From assembly GCA_000226015.1 (NCBI GenBank), contig JH152993.1:22329-53012 (forward strand): a stretch of 30,684 nt of DNA, given 5' to 3'. Both the position numbers and the translations under genes were made by a program. Position 1 is the stretch's first letter. Each line of letters starts with the position of its first letter. The notes beneath the pieces are model-generated. The model was not told the origin of the DNA. It saw only the letters and a list, made by a program, of their open reading frames with translations, and did not search any database. Of this stretch, positions 1-9,177 are shown in pieces. This DNA comes from Mnemiopsis leidyi. Its lineage: Eukaryota > Ctenophora > Tentaculata > Lobata > Bolinopsidae.

Positions 1-2
1 TA

Positions 3-108
3 TCATTGCTCGAAAAGAAAGTAGGGGGAATGTTGGTTTTGGTCTCGGTTTCCTTTTCTGTTTTACCGAGCCAACTTCCCTAACTCAAACTTTCTTTTCT
101 AGCAATGA
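3..108. repeat. Long imperfect inverted repeat (hairpin)
   Basis: The arm at 3-22 is complementary to 89-108 with one mismatch in 20. Further in, 38-48 pairs with 65-74 (TTGG-CTCGGT against ACCGAGCCAA, one bulged T), leaving a pyrimidine-rich loop at about 49-64. Between the two stems, 22-30 and 75-83 pair imperfectly. The whole stretch would fold as a single hairpin of about 106 nt. It could be a MITE remnant or a hairpin RNA precursor; the sequence does not decide. Confidence 0.6.
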
Positions 109-848
109 CGGGTTGATGTCTGTATTTCGGATCTGAATAACCGGCGTGGTCTGAGTGGACTCGCTTACGGTTGGAGGGCAGTCACCAACCAGCCGGTAAG
201 TAGTGTTGAATAGTATTTGATGTTTTACTTGGTATATGATTTTGTGTTACGTTTAAGTTTATCTTTTATGTGTTTTGGTTTAGAAGATATTTACACTTAA
301 TATCTTCTTCAGGTTATTTTATTTTATTTGTGTATACGTCTGGTGACGTTCCTTCCCTGTTTACTGAAGATTACCTTGTGTTAACAACAAAAGGGAGTTT
401 CAATTGGTTTGGAGGCGTAGCACGCGCGCAGCAGGAAACCCAACCTATAACAACCTAAACTCAATTAAAGTAGGTATTGTTTTATAATTAATTTGATAGT
501 ATTGGATCAAGAGAACGTATTAAACAAACATATTGACTTGAGTGTAAAGAATTGAGTGCAATATGATATAAATGTTGCAATATAATATAAAGATGGCAGT
601 CAGAGGGTTCCGAAAAACCAGAAACGTCAAGATTTCGGAGCTTGACTTAAATCTGATAGACTTCTACATTAGATGAACCCTCTTTAATTCGGTTTTGCAT
701 ATAATTTTTATATTTTTATAGAGCTCTTTATTCTTTTTCTTTATATGGGGATATTGCTGAATCATAATGTAATTTGTAAATTTTATATGTGTAAAAAAAA
801 AGAATATAAAGATTGTTTTTAAGAACAAATTAGTGAAATGAGTCAATC

Positions 849-881
849 CAGCCTGCTGCAGGCGAAAAATTTTGAAAATTT
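849..881. repeat. Short interspersed repeat, copy 1
   Basis: The sequence begins CAGCCTGCTGCAGGCG and continues into an AAAAATTTT-GAAAATTT tract. It recurs almost unchanged at 1577-1611. It contains a palindromic CCTGCTGCAGG and an A/T palindrome. The identity of the family is unknown to me. Confidence 0.6.
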
Positions 882-1102
882 GGCACATGTCAGATAGCTT
901 GAAACAATGTCCTCATTAAAGTCGTTGAATGTATAACTTGATTAGATATTAAATGTGCGCGCACACGCTCCAAGTAGGTAACAAACGTACACACGTACGG
1001 GGGATATTCGTACCAATGATATTTTATATTACGGGCTATGCTTTGACACATCAAATATCATCAGGCTGTGAATCTTAGTGGAGCTTAATCTAGTCAGTTA
1101 AG

Positions 1103-1168
1103 TTGGGGTCCAGAGTATAAGTCCGAGGCACCCTAGTGCCTCATCACGGATGTTGCTGGTATCCCCAA
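1103..1168. other. Candidate structured element (nested stem-loop)
   Basis: TTGGGG at 1103-1108 pairs with CCCCAA at 1163-1168. Inside this, a perfect 7-bp stem (GAGGCAC at 1125-1131, GTGCCTC at 1136-1142) closes a CCTA loop. It does not fit a tRNA: there are no A/B box motifs. Function is unknown. Confidence 0.3.
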
Positions 1169-1576
1169 TCGTTTTTGTAGTTCAGTCGATATCTACTTCC
1201 GTGTTTGGCCCTTAACCCAAAGGCCAAATTGTCAGCCCTATGATATTTTGTGTCCCGTTGATTTATTCTTGTTACATTTTGTCAAATATACTTCTTCGAT
1301 GAAAGTTTCAAATCAAATCATATTGGGAAAGGGGCCAATGATACATTGGTACCTCTATCCAAATCTTTGAGAGAGTCATGGCACCCTGGCCCTGGCCCTC
1401 TCTGTTCTTTTATATTCACAATTCTAACGAAATTCTAGATTCGCTGTAGGAAAAAATACCTCTGGAAAATACAAATCTTTGGACCAGTACAAAGTATGGG
1501 ATATATTGTTTTATGTAAGGGCAACATAGAAGAATGTGTGAAGGATAAATGGTAAAGCACAAGCGAAGAGTCTATG

Positions 1577-1611
1577 CAGCCTGCTGCAGGCGAAAAATTT
1601 TTGAAAATTTT
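1577..1611. repeat. Short interspersed repeat, copy 2
   Basis: This is the second copy of the element at 849-881, in the same orientation and 728 bp downstream. It differs by a one-base longer T run and a longer terminal T run. The flanking sequences are unrelated, so this is a dispersed repeat and not part of a longer duplication. Confidence 0.6.
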
Positions 1612-1829
1612 GCATGTTATACTGAAGGGGTTCCTGGAAGATTCTAGATCTTTTAAGGTAGACCTGTATGTCTTTCAATATACTTAAAAAGCCTTTAATT
1701 TGTTGTTTTCTTTGAATTTTATATTCAATGATCTCTCCAATAAACATTCATCTTTGATGATATGCAAATTGTTTGTATCAGAAAGACCTCTTTCTTTTTA
1801 TTTTCTCTTTCTGATTGTAAATATATATA

Positions 1830-2546
1830 TAGTAAACCCTCGAGTTACCGGGCCTCTCAGGGGAAAGGGTTGAGGCCCCGTAAATAGAGGGGCCCGGTAA
1901 ATAGAATTTGACCCAAAATATGGCCTAATTTTGGCCGAAAATAGTTACTTAAGTTATTGATAGCTGTATGTAAACATCATCCTGATAAAATTTCGTGATC
2001 AAAGTAAAAAGGAAATTAGAACTGTAAGAATGCATCCAACGTTCTGAATTACATCTACAATCAGTAATCTCAAGGTCGATTGTTTAATTTTGTATGTATG
2101 CAGCGGTATTGTTACATATATCAGTACACTTGTGAATAAGCTGCCATCTTGCATGTTAAGGCTCTATCACGGTGTCACATGGCAAAGAGATACCAATACC
2201 ATATGTCACGTGTGCCTGCTCATGAAAGCTCATATCCCATGGCCTTATCATGCCCTCGGTGTATGGGATAACATCATGTTGAATCACGATCGTGTGCTGG
2301 ACTAGTATCAAGCATCTCATGTGTCTTTATCAGGGCAATATAGCATGCTTTAATTGGGTACAGAAAGAGCCATATTATGTAACGACCCTAAGAAGCTAAG
2401 ATAACAAGCTTTGACATGTGACTCGCAAATAAAAGACGTGAAAAAAATTGTTGTGAGCAAATATTAAGAATTTCTGGGGAAAGGAAGGAGGCCTGATAAA
2501 TAGAGGGACCTGGTAAATAGAGACCCAGTCAATCGAGGGTTTACTG
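1830..2546. mobile_element. Non-autonomous pogo/Tigger-like DNA transposon (MITE)
   Basis: The left end AGTAAACCCTCGA at 1831-1843 matches, in reverse complement, the right end TCGAGGGTTTACTG at 2533-2546. A TA dinucleotide lies directly outside each end (1828-1829 and 2547-2548), the target-site duplication expected for the Tc1/mariner superfamily. Termini of the form CAGTxxAACCTCGA are typical of pogo/Tigger elements. Base 1830 is T where the right end implies C. Internal to the ends, a block containing GGGGAAAGG, GAGGCC and GTAAATAGAGGG is present in direct orientation on both sides (about 1858-1905 and 2475-2522). At 717 bp with no transposase ORF, it must depend on an enzyme supplied from elsewhere. 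Confidence 0.85.
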
Positions 2547-2748
2547 TATATCCATATCAAAAATACATATTGGGCTTATTCAATAGAAAAAGCCACACAG
2601 TACCTGTGTACAAGCCATTGTCTCAATGCAGCAACCAACAAATTGCTTTCGTCTCACCTCTTACAGCAACACTCCTATTCATTCTTTTACCAATTGTCTG
2701 GCTTGAACTGATTACCTCTAAATATGGTCTATGGTTCTTCTTGAAAAT

Positions 2749-2839
2749 AATAAATTATTTAGTCTTAACATAATAAATTATAATAAATTAAAAATCATAA
2801 TAAATTATAGTAAATTAAAATAATAAATTATTTAGTCTT
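2749..2839. repeat. AT-rich direct repeats
   Basis: An 18-bp sequence, AATAAATTATTTAGTCTT, occurs at 2749-2766 and again at 2822-2839. Between the copies are several shorter AATAAATTA units. This is a low-complexity AT-rich stretch upstream of CARNMT1. Confidence 0.6.
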
Positions 2840-2884
2840 GAAATTATATTGTGATGCAAAAATATAATAATTACAAATTACAAA

Positions 2885-2899
2885 TAATGTTTGTTACAG
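2885..2899 (+). other. 3'-splice-site-like sequence upstream of CARNMT1
   Basis: A T-rich stretch ending in TTGTTACAG lies 72 nt before the CARNMT1 ATG. It could be the acceptor of a 5'-UTR intron or a spliced-leader trans-splice acceptor. No upstream exon could be identified. Confidence 0.35.
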
Positions 2900-2971
2900 A
2901 CAAGCAGTATAGTAAGAGAACCAAACTTATGTACATAAGTGCATTATCACTATAATTTATCAAGCTAGAAC

Positions 2972-4087
2972 ATGGCTACCAAATCAGCACTTGAAGATGA
3001 AGAAAAGAAATATTTCGAGAAGTGTGTGCACTCATTTCGATTTTACCGCAAACATGCGCTTGAAAACCTTCGAAAAAACATCAAAGACTTCCATGCTCTG
3101 CCAACTCGACATCAGTCCATGTTAAAAAATTTTATGGCAAGACAGAAGGAAGTAAAGCGTTGTATCGAAATGAACTACATGTTTATTTTGCATATGTTGG
3201 ATGATGTCCAAGATATATTTAACCCTCATGAAGAATTAAATAACACTAGTTCATCAGATTCCTCTGATCCTCTTGAAGTTATGGAACATCAAGACAGCAT
3301 AACTGGGGAAGGGTTGTCACAAAGTGATTTAGACAGGGTTTACACAACTATAAGACAGTTTGTAAGAGACTGGTCAAGTGAGGGAAAAGAAGAAAGGATC
3401 AGATGCTACTCACCAATAATAAATGCAGTTTGCTGCAGATACAAAGACACAGACGGTATTAATATTCTGGTGCCAGGAGCTGGGTTAGGTAGATTGGCTT
3501 TTGAATTTGCTTCACGAGGTTTCAACTGTGAAGGAAATGAGTTTAGTATATTCATGTTAATAGGTTCCAATTTTGTTTTGAATAAGACAGATTCTGTTTC
3601 GTTTAATATTTTCCCTTGGTCAACATGTACAACCAATAATGTGACCCATGCTGATAGGGTGAGATCTGTTATAGTTCCAGATATAGACACTACTCAAATA
3701 CCCGAATCGGCTCAATTCGGGATGTGTGCAGGAGATTTTACCGAAGTCTACGCCAAAGATTCTAATAGATTTGATGTTGTTGCAGCGTCATTCTTTTTGG
3801 ACACTGCTCATAATATTATTGAGTACATTGAACTTATCTTCAATATGTTAAAGCCAGGAGGACATCTGATCTCACTAGGTCCATTGTTGTACCACTATGC
3901 TGGAATGCCAAATCAACCTAGTCTTGAAATACCGTGGGAGGATGTCTTATCAGTCATGGAACAAGTAGGATTTGTCATTGAGGAAATGAGTGATGTTCCT
4001 AATGTGCCATATATTGAGAATCATTTGTCAATGGTTAGTGTTCTGTATAAATGTAAGTTTTTTGTAGCAAGAAAACCACAAAGTTAA
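2972..4087 (+). CDS. CARNMT1: Carnosine N-methyltransferase (N2227 family), intronless
   Basis: The gene encodes 371 aa, slightly shorter than the roughly 400-aa vertebrate enzyme. The family methylates carnosine to anserine, using S-adenosylmethionine as methyl donor; related yeast and plant enzymes act on the same dipeptide. The helical N-terminal region (about residues 10-90) is followed by an acidic, Ser-rich linker (about 90-110) and the methyltransferase core. The core has VPGAGLGRLA at 167-176 (SAM-binding loop), GNE at 188-190, AGDF at 243-246, FFLDTAHN at 274-281 and GPLLYHY at 303-309, all hallmarks of the family. The first ATG of the long frame gives a normal N-terminus. There are no introns, although vertebrate orthologues are spliced, so lineage-specific intron loss or an old retrocopy is possible. 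The frame is intact and conserved, so it looks functional. It lies 399 bp before CCT8 on the same strand. Confidence 0.95.
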   Translation: MATKSALEDEEKKYFEKCVHSFRFYRKHALENLRKNIKDFHALPTRHQSMLKNFMARQKEVKRCIEMNYMFILHMLDDVQDIFNPHEELNNTSSSDSSDPLEVMEHQDSITGEGLSQSDLDRVYTTIRQFVRDWSSEGKEERIRCYSPIINAVCCRYKDTDGINILVPGAGLGRLAFEFASRGFNCEGNEFSIFMLIGSNFVLNKTDSVSFNIFPWSTCTTNNVTHADRVRSVIVPDIDTTQIPESAQFGMCAGDFTEVYAKDSNRFDVVAASFFLDTAHNIIEYIELIFNMLKPGGHLISLGPLLYHYAGMPNQPSLEIPWEDVLSVMEQVGFVIEEMSDVPNVPYIENHLSMVSVLYKCKFFVARKPQS

Positions 4088-4378
4088 GAATTGTTCCAAT
4101 TTCAATTTTTAATCCCTTACCGTTTTAAGCATTTTGTCTTACCTTAAGATTTATTAAGTTACTAATGTTATTTTGATTTTAACCCTTTTTTATTTTAGAT
4201 CTGTTAGGACATTCACCTATCAACCTCTGTTCTTGGGTGTTTAATTGTATGCTGTTGAAAGGATGGAATGTATTTTAAATGTTTGCATTGACCAACTATA
4301 TGGCTGTGATCACATGTAAATGAACCACACCAAGTTCAAACTGAGCTGTAAATACTTTCCCATAGTGAAAACTGAATT

Positions 4379-4384
4379 ATTAAA
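4379..4384 (+). terminator. Possible polyadenylation signal for CARNMT1
   Basis: ATTAAA, a common variant poly(A) signal, lies about 290 nt after the CARNMT1 stop and about 80 nt before the acceptor-like site upstream of CCT8. No canonical AATAAA was seen in this interval. Confidence 0.35.
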
Positions 4385-4450
4385 TACTAGCCGAATCAGT
4401 TCCCCTGAAACTGGATCTTTAAAGCCCTAGTTAAAGAAATTTGTTTAACC

Positions 4451-4466
4451 TTCTCACAAATTATAG
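4451..4466 (+). other. 3'-splice-site-like sequence just upstream of CCT8
   Basis: TTCTCACAAATTATAG ends 20 nt before the CCT8 start codon. Such a site so close to the ATG could be a 5'-UTR intron acceptor or a trans-splice acceptor. Confidence 0.35.
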
Positions 4467-4486
4467 CTCCTATCCACACCGCAAAG

Positions 4487-7236
4487 ATGGCAATGCATGT
4501 TCCAAAGTCGTACTTCCAGAACATGATGAAGGAAGGCACCAAGGTTTGTAAAAATTCTATCCAGATTAAAGCTTGTAGTAAATTTATTACTTCTTCTTAA
4601 GTGCAAAATAATATATCGAATTAATGGATATTCACAAGTATGGTTAATACCATTAGCTTTAATTTGTAGTGGTTACACTTCCCTACCATCGTAACCAATT
4701 TTTCTTCAGCACCTTTCAGGAATGCACGAGGCTGTTTTCTCAAACCTGGAAGCCTGCACAGAGTTGTACAAGACAATCAAGACTTGCTACGGACCTAAAG
4801 GTCTTAACAAAATGGTAATCAACCATCTCAGCAAGCTGTTTGTGACTAACGATGCAGCTACAATAATCAAAGAGCTTGAAGTCCAGCACCCTGCTGCCAA
4901 GATGATAGTTCTTGCTTCTCAACAGCAGGAAGCAGAATGTGGAGATGGCACAAACTTTGTCATGATTCTCGCTGGTTAGTTGTCATGTGACACAATTACT
5001 TGCAAATTTACTGTACAGCACACCATATAAGGCAAACTTGCTACCGGGGTGTCTGTGCAAACTGTCTTATACTTAATAGCAGGAACTAAGGGAGTGGGGG
5101 CAAGAGGCAGGGATAACGGTAAAAATCAAGGGGGTTCATTTATTGAGTAACACTTAGATGGTCAAGTGTGGTAATTGAAGAATAATTATTTTACTCCTCA
5201 AAATAGAATATTATAATTGATTATCCAGCCTCGTAATCACCAGGTGCCCTATTGGAGAAAGCTATAGACCTACTAGAATGTGGTCTATCTCCAAGTGAAG
5301 TTATCAAGGGATACGAGATGGCTGGAGACAAATGTCTGGAAATCCTGGAGACTCTGGTTTGTCACACCGTCAAGGATGTTAAGAATAAGGAGGCTGTTAT
5401 CCCCGTCGTCAGGTCGGCAGTAGGCAGCAAGCAGGACGGTTACGAAGATTTCCTTGCTGAACTTATTTCTGATGCCTGCAGTGAGTAGACTAATTTTCGA
5501 GCAAAAGTACATTCCATTTTAGTTTAAATTGGCTACTGAATTAAAGCGGTATTTTGAAATTCTTATGCTTTTTTGCCTCAAAATAATTAAAGGGCCAATC
5601 ATCTCCAAGGATTGTTAACTGAGGTTTAACTTTATCTGCACTGGTGCCTGTGTCGTGCTTTTTCTCACTACATCAGCTCGACCAATAACAACGCAGGTAA
5701 GATCATGCCTACACAGAGGTCATTCAATGTTGATCACGTGAGGACTTGTAAAATCCTGGGATCTGGAGTACTGTCCTCTACTTGTCTTCAAGGAATGGTC
5801 TTCAAACGTAACGTTGAAAGTGACATCACCTCCGTTAAAGACGCTAAGATCGCCGTCTTCTCCTGCCCCTTCGACATTGGAACAACAGAAACAAAGGGAA
5901 CAGTTCTGATCAAGACAGCTGAGGAGCTGACGAACTTCAGTGTGGACGAGGAAAAACTGATAGAAAACTCAGTTAAAGCTCTAGCTGATCTGGGAGTGAC
6001 GTGCGTGGTGAGCGGAGGTAAGGTCGGGGACATGATGCTCCACTTCGCTAACAAGTTCAACATCATGGTCGTCAGACTCATGTCCAAGTGGGATCTGAGG
6101 AGGCTGTGCAGGAGTATCAACGCCACCGCGCTGCCCAACATGGTGCCCCCCACTGCCGAGGAGATGGGATCTTGTAGTCTGGTTCAGTTGGAGGAGGTTG
6201 GAGATACCACTGTTGTATCTTTCAGACAAGGTTCGTTTTACTTTCTTCTCTCTTACTTTCTGTTTTCTTTCTACTTGGGACATGTTGTCTGAATTTGAAG
6301 TATGTGCGGGTTGGTTTTCTGCTGGGCTATTTCAAAGCAGGACGTTTTTAAAATATTTGCTATAACAGTCTAACAAGTGAAATGTTTCAGAAAGGGAAGA
6401 ATCAGCTATGTCCACAATCATTATCCGAGGCAGTACAGATAACATAATGGATGACATCGAGCGTGCTATAGATGACGGTGTGAACAGCGTCAAAGTGCTG
6501 TCACGTGATCAGAGGTGTCTTCCCGGTGCAGCAGCTACAGAGATCGAACTCGCCAAACAGCTCATGACTTACGGTGAACAGGTCTGTTTAGATAATAGTC
6601 ATTTTTAGTTTTTTAATGTCCTATTGAAATTCTCTAGATGCTTCATATTTTAATGCTAATCGTTTGATGACAGCAAAATATTTAGACGCCTGGTATGGAA
6701 CAGTACGCCATCAAAAAGTTCGCCGAAGCATTCGAAGTTTTCCCCAAAATCCTCGCCGAGAACACAGGCCTAAAAGCAAATGAAGTGTTGGCCAACATGT
6801 ACAACGCGCATCAAGATAAAGTCTCTGGTATGAACGCCGGAATCAACTTGGAGGTAGCTTAATTTAATTACCTTCTATTCCTTGACTTTTTATTTCTTCG
6901 TTGTGTAATCTTGGTTATCACCGATCAAAATTTCTGTAAACTGATTTTTGTCAAGGCGATATTCTAACCTTCAAAAATGGTCCCCGAAAGATTGCTGGTC
7001 GAGTGGCCACAAAAAGACTAACACAATTAAAACTGTAACAAATCCAGGCGGACAACTGCGAAATAATGGACGTTGTTGAGAGGCAAGTGTTCGACATATT
7101 CCTGACCAAACACTGGGGTATCAAGTTCGCTGTTAACGCCGCATGTACAGTCCTCGTTGTCGATCAGATCATCATGGCGAAACAAGCGGGCGGACCTAAA
7201 CCTCGCAAGGGACAAGCCGACCCTGATGACGAATAA
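4487..7236 (+). CDS. CCT8: T-complex protein 1 subunit theta (CCT8), 7 coding exons
   Basis: CCT8 is the theta subunit of the cytosolic TRiC/CCT chaperonin, which folds actin, tubulin and other proteins using ATP. The exons I assembled are 4487-4543, 4710-4974, 5244-5480, 5697-6230, 6391-6581, 6686-6853 and 7048-7236. Intron phases are 0,1,1,1,0,0, and every intron starts with GT and ends with AG. The joined frame is 1641 nt (546 aa), close to the usual 548. The protein opens MAMHVPKSYF. It shows YGPKGLNKMVINHL, VTNDAATI, the catalytic GDGTN (residues 97-101), ETKGTVLIKTAEEL, SKWDLRRLC, IIRGSTDNIMDDIERA and VDQIIMAKQAGGPKP near the C-terminus. The usual Gly-Gly-Gly nucleotide loop reads Gly-Ala-Ala at residues 410-412. 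The stop codon overlaps an AATAAA signal. The gene lies 321 bp before CCT5, on the same strand. Confidence 0.96.
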
Positions 7237-7237
7237 A
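7232..7237 (+). terminator. AATAAA overlapping the CCT8 stop codon
   Basis: A canonical poly(A) signal AATAAA spans the last codon and the TAA stop. If used, it would leave almost no 3' UTR. No other AATAAA was seen before CCT5. Confidence 0.45.
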
Positions 7238-7527
7238 AGTTATGAGTTGTGCGTGGGCGTTTGAGGACGTTTATCTGTTTTGTATTTGTATAATATAATG
7301 AGCTCATATTTATTTTTATTTTGTATAAGATGAGGATCTGCTGTTGCTCTTCACTTTTTCACTGATCTTCGGCTTTATGCGTTTCATTCTTATAATTTTC
7401 TATCGTTAATAATTTCAAGCTTCTTAAAGTTGTAAATTCTTGCACCTTTCGTATTGGTCAAATTCACAAACATTTTAGGTTTCTGTCTCCTTTTCAATAA
7501 GAGTTAATTTCTATATTTCTGATCTAA

Positions 7528-7545
7528 TCTATATACATCCTGTAG
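7528..7545 (+). other. 3'-splice-site-like sequence just upstream of CCT5
   Basis: CTATATACATCCTGTAG ends 12 nt before the CCT5 ATG. It resembles an intron acceptor, although the CCT5 coding sequence has no introns. It fits a short 5'-UTR intron or spliced-leader addition. Confidence 0.4.
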
Positions 7546-7557
7546 CTACCAACCAAC

Positions 7558-9177
7558 ATGCAAGGCGGACAAATCGCATTTGACGAGTATGGTCAACCCT
7601 TCATCATCCTCAAAGACCAGAGCACCAAGTCCCGAATGTCCGGACTTGACGCCCAAAAGTCCCACATCCTAGCTGCCCGATCTGTTGCCCAGTGTCTCCG
7701 CTCTTCTCTGGGCCCTAAAGGCCTTGACAAGATCCTGGTGTCCCAGGACGGTGACATCACAGTAACAAACGACGGAGCTACAATCCTGGAGAAGATGGAC
7801 GTGGAGCACCAGATAGCTAAACTAATGGTACAGCTGTCTAAGTCTCAAGATGAGGAGATAGGAGATGGTACAACGGGTGTAGTAGTGTTGGCTGGAGCTC
7901 TCCTGGAGCAAGCAGAAATATTGCTGGAGAGAGGGATACATCCTATCAGAGTGGCTGATGGATACGAGAATGCTGCGCGCATTGCTGTGGAGCATCTCGA
8001 CACTATCGCAGATACCTACATAGTGGATAAAGACAACAAGGAACCCCTTGTCAAGACCGCCATGACCACTCTAGGCTCCAAGATTGTGAACAGGTGCGGC
8101 CGCAAGTTCGCCGAGATGGCGGTGGACGCTATACTCTCAGTAGCTGATCTGGAGAGGAAGGATGTGTCCTTTGACTTGATAAAGATCGAGTGTAAGACAG
8201 GAGGAAAGTTGGAGGACAGTCAGCTTGTAAAGGGAGTTATCATTGACAAGACCATGAGTCACAGTCAGATGCCCAAACAGTTGGAAGATGTAAAGATGGC
8301 GATCTTGACGTGCGCGTTCGAGCCCCCTAAGCCCAAGACCAAGCATAACCTAAACGTAGGATCAGTTGAGGACTACAACAAACTACACGCCTATGAACAG
8401 GAGAAGTTTGTTGAGATGATCAAGAAGATTAAAGATAGTGGAGCTAATCTTGCTATCTGCCAGTGGGGATTTGATGACGAAGCTAACCATTTGTGTCTGC
8501 AGAATGAGTTACCTGCTGTCCGTTGGGTTGGAGGACCTGAAATCGAGCTGATCGCTATCGCCACCGGAGGGCGTATTGTGCCGCGATTCAGCGAACTGAC
8601 TCCAGAAAAACTGGGATACGCTGGCAAAGTCCGGGAGATCGAGTTTGGAACTACAAAAGACAGAATGTTGGTCATTGAAGACTGCAAGAATACCCGAGCT
8701 GTCACCCTCTTCCTCCGAGGTTCTAATACCATGATTGTCCAGGAAGCTAAGCGAAGTATTTGGGATGCTATGTGCGTCATCAGGAATCTCGTCCGAGATA
8801 ACCGTATCGTGTACGGAGGCGGTTCTAACGAAATTTCCTGCGCCGTAGCCGTCAGCGCTGCCGCCGACAAAGTCCCCAGTATCGAGCAATACGCCATGAG
8901 AGCATTTGCTGATGCCCTCGAATCAGTTCCCATGGCCCTTGCCGAAAATTCCGGATTTGCACCCTTCGCCACTCTCGCTGAAGTGAAGTCTCGCCAGATC
9001 AAGGAAAACAACCCTCGCCTCGGAATCGACTGCATGGATAACGGCGAGAATGACATGAAGGAGCAGCATGTCATTGAGACCTTGATTGGTAAGAAGCAAC
9101 AGATCATGTTAGCCACACAGCTTGTGAGAATGATCCTCAAGATCGACGACGTCAGAAGTCCTGGCGAAGAAGAGTAA
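7558..9177 (+). CDS. CCT5: T-complex protein 1 subunit epsilon (CCT5), intronless
   Basis: CCT5 is the epsilon subunit of TRiC/CCT, one of eight different subunits in each ring of the cytosolic chaperonin. It has 539 aa against about 541 in other animals. The N-terminus contains the epsilon-type [22 protein letters not shown] (51-58), NDGATIL (71-77) and GDGTT (102-106) form the ATP-binding and hydrolysis site, with the catalytic Asp in [12 protein letters not shown] begins at residue 420. The C-terminus ends in [12 protein letters not shown]. The whole coding sequence is a single exon, unlike its seven-exon neighbour CCT8, and it is more GC-rich than its surroundings. The frame is intact with every family motif present, so it looks functional. 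The adjacency to CCT8 could allow joint expression; that part is inference. Confidence 0.97.
   Translation: MQGGQIAFDEYGQPFIILKDQSTKSRMSGLDAQKSHILAARSVAQCLRSSLGPKGLDKILVSQDGDITVTNDGATILEKMDVEHQIAKLMVQLSKSQDEEIGDGTTGVVVLAGALLEQAEILLERGIHPIRVADGYENAARIAVEHLDTIADTYIVDKDNKEPLVKTAMTTLGSKIVNRCGRKFAEMAVDAILSVADLERKDVSFDLIKIECKTGGKLEDSQLVKGVIIDKTMSHSQMPKQLEDVKMAILTCAFEPPKPKTKHNLNVGSVEDYNKLHAYEQEKFVEMIKKIKDSGANLAICQWGFDDEANHLCLQNELPAVRWVGGPEIELIAIATGGRIVPRFSELTPEKLGYAGKVREIEFGTTKDRMLVIEDCKNTRAVTLFLRGSNTMIVQEAKRSIWDAMCVIRNLVRDNRIVYGGGSNEISCAVAVSAAADKVPSIEQYAMRAFADALESVPMALAENSGFAPFATLAEVKSRQIKENNPRLGIDCMDNGENDMKEQHVIETLIGKKQQIMLATQLVRMILKIDDVRSPGEEE

Larger units (their letters stand above)
109..1829. 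other. Gene-free region, no recognised gene
   Basis: There is no ORF with a recognisable protein. Possible splice-like sites are GTAAGT at 196 and a TTCTTCAG at 306-313, but no coding exon is supported between them. The stretch around 400-450 is GC-rich against an AT-rich background. It contains the two-copy repeat and the small stem-loop structure listed separately. Confidence 0.5.

Noticed and set aside
400..450. Primer-binding-site-like or retrotransposon-like stretch
   Set aside because: There are no long terminal repeats, gag or pol frames nearby.
8391..9140. 249-codon minus-strand frame
   Set aside because: It is the antisense shadow of the CCT5 coding sequence.
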